From: Cytospora piceicola
Lineage: Eukaryota > Ascomycota > Sordariomycetes > Diaporthales > Cytosporaceae
Direction: 5' to 3'
Assembly (NCBI GenBank): GCA_023375675.1
Contig: JALQBC010000018.1
Span: forward strand, 558,001-622,000
Length of the DNA: 64,000 bases
Positions within the stretch are counted from its first letter, which is position 1. Each line of letters starts with the position of its first letter. Position numbers and translations under genes: made by a program. Below, piece by piece: positions 61,056 to 64,000 of the stretch. The notes under the pieces were generated by a model. That model was not told the DNA's origin and ran no database searches. It saw only the letters and a list, made by a program, of their open reading frames with translations.

Positions 61056-61456
61056 CAAGATATAATCACTGGGCCTTCTTGTACTTTGAGTCTCTTTATC
61101 TATGTATTCGAATGATCAGATCGCATGTAGCACGGTGCCTCGCTGAATTTTGACACAGCTCATCATAAGCTCCGTCGCCCGACCGGTCTGTTCCACCTAT
61201 GTGCTTTTGATCATGTATCCTTTCCCTCTTGTTGCCCAAGTTATCCATATACACAAGGGGGCTTACAACACATCCCCCTCGGTCGAACTGTGTACCGGCG
61301 TAGTGGTAGGTCGTTTTTTGGAAAGCCACCCTCATCTTCACGGTAATTGGCCCTATATTATTAGAAGTCTGCGTGTGATGGGAGTAGTCGAAGTATCGTC
61401 CCTCTCCAGGTACGTCGTAGATTGTATCCACTGCCCATCTATTCTGGTCTCGTCTT
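61056..61456. other. Intergenic 3' flanks of convergent genes
   Basis: These 401 bp separate the ends of the Pro/Gln-rich gene and the bZIP gene. I see nothing further in them. Confidence 0.5.
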
Positions 61457-63370
61457 CTAGCCAGTCCCCGTACTCAGACGTTCTGGCTTCGTCGACAGGA
61501 TAGCCTCTAGCGCATCACGAACTTCGAACTCCTCCATAACGGCCCCGAACCTATAGTGTGTCAGTAATCACATGACTCCTCGTATCGTTTATATATAGAA
61601 GATCAGAAGTAGTACTCACCCGTAACACCGGACCTTACTCCTCAGCTCCTCAGTCAACTTCATAAAGTCTCTCTCAATCAGTTCCCCGAGCCTTGGATGG
61701 CCCAGGACCATGCCCCACGCCATAACGGGCGTGATCTCGCCGTCCAGGTTCAGCTTCTGGCTGAGGTCCAGCAGTGTCGCCAGGTCGGCCTTGCTGAGCT
61801 CCCATGTCCGTGGCGCCGCCGCAGGGTTGTCGACGTCCATTGTTGTCGAGGAAGTGGATTTCGGCATGGCACATACTAATCCACTCAGACTCGTTGGGTT
61901 CGCTGCCGCCCCGTTCCTGCTGAAGTTCCGACTGACGGTTGGAAGGCTGGTGTTGTTGCTGCCTGTTCGTTGGGCGTGGCCGCTCTGTGAAGGGCTGCCG
62001 AGTTTCGGACCGAACGGTATATCAGGTGTCAGGTCGGTAAATGGCTCCGGTGGACATGACGCCATGAGGGAATGGCCACAGGGCTCTTGCTCGCCGTCGG
62101 TGCTTGAGCGCTCCAGGAGCCAGGGTAGATGATCCATACATGGCCTCTCGAGACTAGAGAAGCGATAATCCGTGGTCAGCAAGCATCCTCTTCCCATCAT
62201 GCCATTCACATCGCCGGTGGTCAAGAGCCTCAGCCGTAGTAGTGGTCGCCGGAATCTCTCTCGTTGTGGAACGATCAGGACATAGGGTATGTCATTTCCA
62301 GGTGGTGACTGTGTAGGGAGAAGGAATCACTGATGGGGAGGAGATGAATAGGGATGAGATGGGTTTCCGTACGATAAAACGAAGTCAATGCCCGCCTGGT
62401 CATAGTCTATGCCCGACTTTCTCTGAGGCCCATTCGAATATGCTGTTGGTGAGTAGCGACGAAGACCGGCAGCATGCTGGTTCGGGCTGATGCCACCAGG
62501 CGGCGACGTCCCTTGCATCGCGGTAGTCGTACTCATCGCTGACCCTGGTGGTGGTGTGTAAGATGTGTTCTGCGTGGATGTAGACGCGAGCCCGTAGCTA
62601 CCGGATCCGTTGACGGATGCCGAACTGTTGCTACCGACATACGGCCCAGCTGACGGGTCACTGCAATTGTCGTCCATCGTGGCAGTCGGTCCTGATATTG
62701 ATAAGCCATTCTGCTGAAGCACAACCTTGAGTGAACGGTTTTCCTCGGCCAGGCGCTCCTTGTCCTGGCTCACGTTGGAGTAGATTTCCTTCAGCCGAAG
62801 CACTTCATCCTCGAGGGCTTTGATGTAAAACTCTTTACGTTCGCGGTGAGTCCTGTTGCCATCCGGTCAGTCGGGAAGGCCCAGTGCATGACAATTGACA
62901 GTCTCATCTTACCTTTGTGCTTGTCGATTAAGCTCTTGCCGCCTCGTCAGGGCGGGCTTGCTGTCTGGTTTTGGGCCACGGCGTCTTGTTGGTTGCCCAT
63001 CCCTTGTGAGTCTCTTTTCTGTCAAATTATTGACCAAGCCGAGCCCCAGAGGGTTATTCTCGTCATGGGATGACGGCACTTGGTCATGAGATGGCTGTGC
63101 GCCATATGCGATTCCTGTACCCACTCCGCCGTACTCATTCTTGATGTTCGGCGGAGACATGGATGATGATGCCATGTTGGGCAGGGGGCGATGCTCCAGG
63201 GCTGGAGCGAGATGTTTGAAGCCTTGCGAATGGCGTAGAGCCTGTGGGGGCTGCGGCGTATAGCGATGATACGAGTGTTGATACCTGTTCGAAGGGTATG
63301 AACATGCAGCAACTGCTACACGGAGTACAGAGTCAGCCATCTGGCTCTTTGGGTTGCGCGCCCGTTGCAT
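61457..63370 (-). CDS. AP-1-type bZIP transcription factor
   Basis: Four exons, 62913-63370, 62373-62852, 61620-62153 and 61457-61550, join to 521 residues. The basic region, split by intron 1, is TRRQELNRQAQRTHRERKE, with the AP-1-type contacts N148, A151, Q152 and R157. The leucine zipper follows (ALEDEVLRLKE, then RLAEENRSLKVVL). A Ser/Thr/Pro-rich linker leads to a second conserved block after intron 2: GIDFVLSLERPCMDHLPWLL, then CGHSLMASCPP (C338, C346). The C-terminus has SKVRCYGFGAVMEEFEVRD, also created by splicing. Introns (GTAAGA..CAG, GTACGG..TAG, GTGAGT..TAG) keep frame throughout. RGPKPDSKPA precedes the basic region as a likely nuclear signal. The target genes cannot be read from sequence. 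M11 is an alternative start. Confidence 0.9.
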
Positions 63371-64000
63371 GCCACTTGAGTCATAACGGGAGCCATATCA
63401 AACTTTCCTCTCCAGCTCCCACCGAGATTGAGAGGTTTAAGTATCGTGGCTCCGGAAATGTAGATACGGAATAGCACAGGAGGAAATAAGGAAGTGGACT
63501 GGAAAGAGAAAAGGGGCATGGTTGCGCGTTCAGGAGGGGCGCTGAGAGAGAGAGAGAGACAATACACCTACAGTACAACCGGAGCAGATTGGCGCAGATC
63601 TGAGGATGCGGTGACTTAGGGATACTGGGCCTCGGTCGAAGCCCCTTACTTCGACTTGCGACTCGAGGAACGCGCTGGTACGGTAGGGCTGGAGACAGGA
63701 GCGCAGATTCAGAGTCTAGATTTCGACGACAGTCGAAAGGAGTCTGAAGAGAACCTGAGGTTCAAGGGGATCTTTCACACAAAGGGGTGTCGAAGCTCTT
63801 GTCATTGACAGCCGAGGTGCTGAGTGAGGCCGACAAGCTAAGTCTGCGCTGAGGCTGTACAAGCTGACCTCCGACAAGGCGAAGGTATGTAGCGCGACTG
63901 ATGTGAGATCCGGCGTGAGTAGGTGAGGGAGGGATTGGAGGTATGAGGCTGGAGGCCAGTGAATCCTGGATGGCGTTTGCCTTGTGCCAACGGCGAGAGT
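63371..64000. other. Upstream region of the bZIP gene
   Basis: These 630 bp lie 5' of the bZIP start and contain a (GA)n microsatellite at about 63543-63559, close to the gene. No other gene is seen before the window ends. A non-coding 5' exon could lie here. Confidence 0.45.

Overview
The window is nuclear DNA of a filamentous ascomycete (Pezizomycotina, probably a Sordariomycete). The grounds are short 54-250 bp spliceosomal introns with GT..AG ends, GC-rich coding sequence, a 2EXR-domain protein of the kind seen in such fungi, and an AT-rich block with the imprint of repeat-induced point mutation (RIP). I see no tRNA, rRNA or CRISPR array.

Left gene-rich part (1-16152). In order: a secreted GH49 dextranase (+, 204-2136); a FAN1-type VRR-NUC repair nuclease (-, 3508-6144); a Dpy-30/Sdc1 subunit of the COMPASS histone H3K4 methyltransferase (+, 6701-7754, 3 exons); ribosomal protein S13/uS15 (-, 8593-9458, 4 exons); the large U2AF splicing subunit (-, 10839-12767, 4 exons); 8-oxoguanine DNA glycosylase OGG1 (+, 13427-14776, 2 exons); and the 5' five-sixths of an aldo/keto reductase (+, 15299-16152). 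Most are housekeeping genes and they do not form a pathway cluster.

Central AT-rich block (16153-55972, 39,820 bp). CpA and TpG are almost absent while CpG is kept, which is the mark of very heavy RIP. The block is bounded by diverged terminal inverted repeats of about 0.5 kb and a candidate 4-bp target duplication (TGTC). It lies inside the aldo/keto reductase: removing it with one TGTC copy gives an uninterrupted 339-codon frame plus stop. I therefore read it as one giant TIR-bounded mobile element, possibly with nested material. Its genes are destroyed. What remains are tandem arrays, several with periods that are multiples of three (72, 36, 24/30, 87, 27 and 15 bp), a subterminal repeat array, and a few islands that escaped RIP.

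Right gene-rich part (55977-64000). In order: the 3' end of the split reductase (55977-56142); a 2EXR-domain protein (-, 56604-57851); a Pro/Gln-rich protein of unknown function (+, 59925-61055); and a four-exon AP-1-type bZIP transcription factor (-, 61457-63370).

The most notable feature is the giant RIP-inactivated element, its TIRs, and the gene it split. I could not assign its transposase family.
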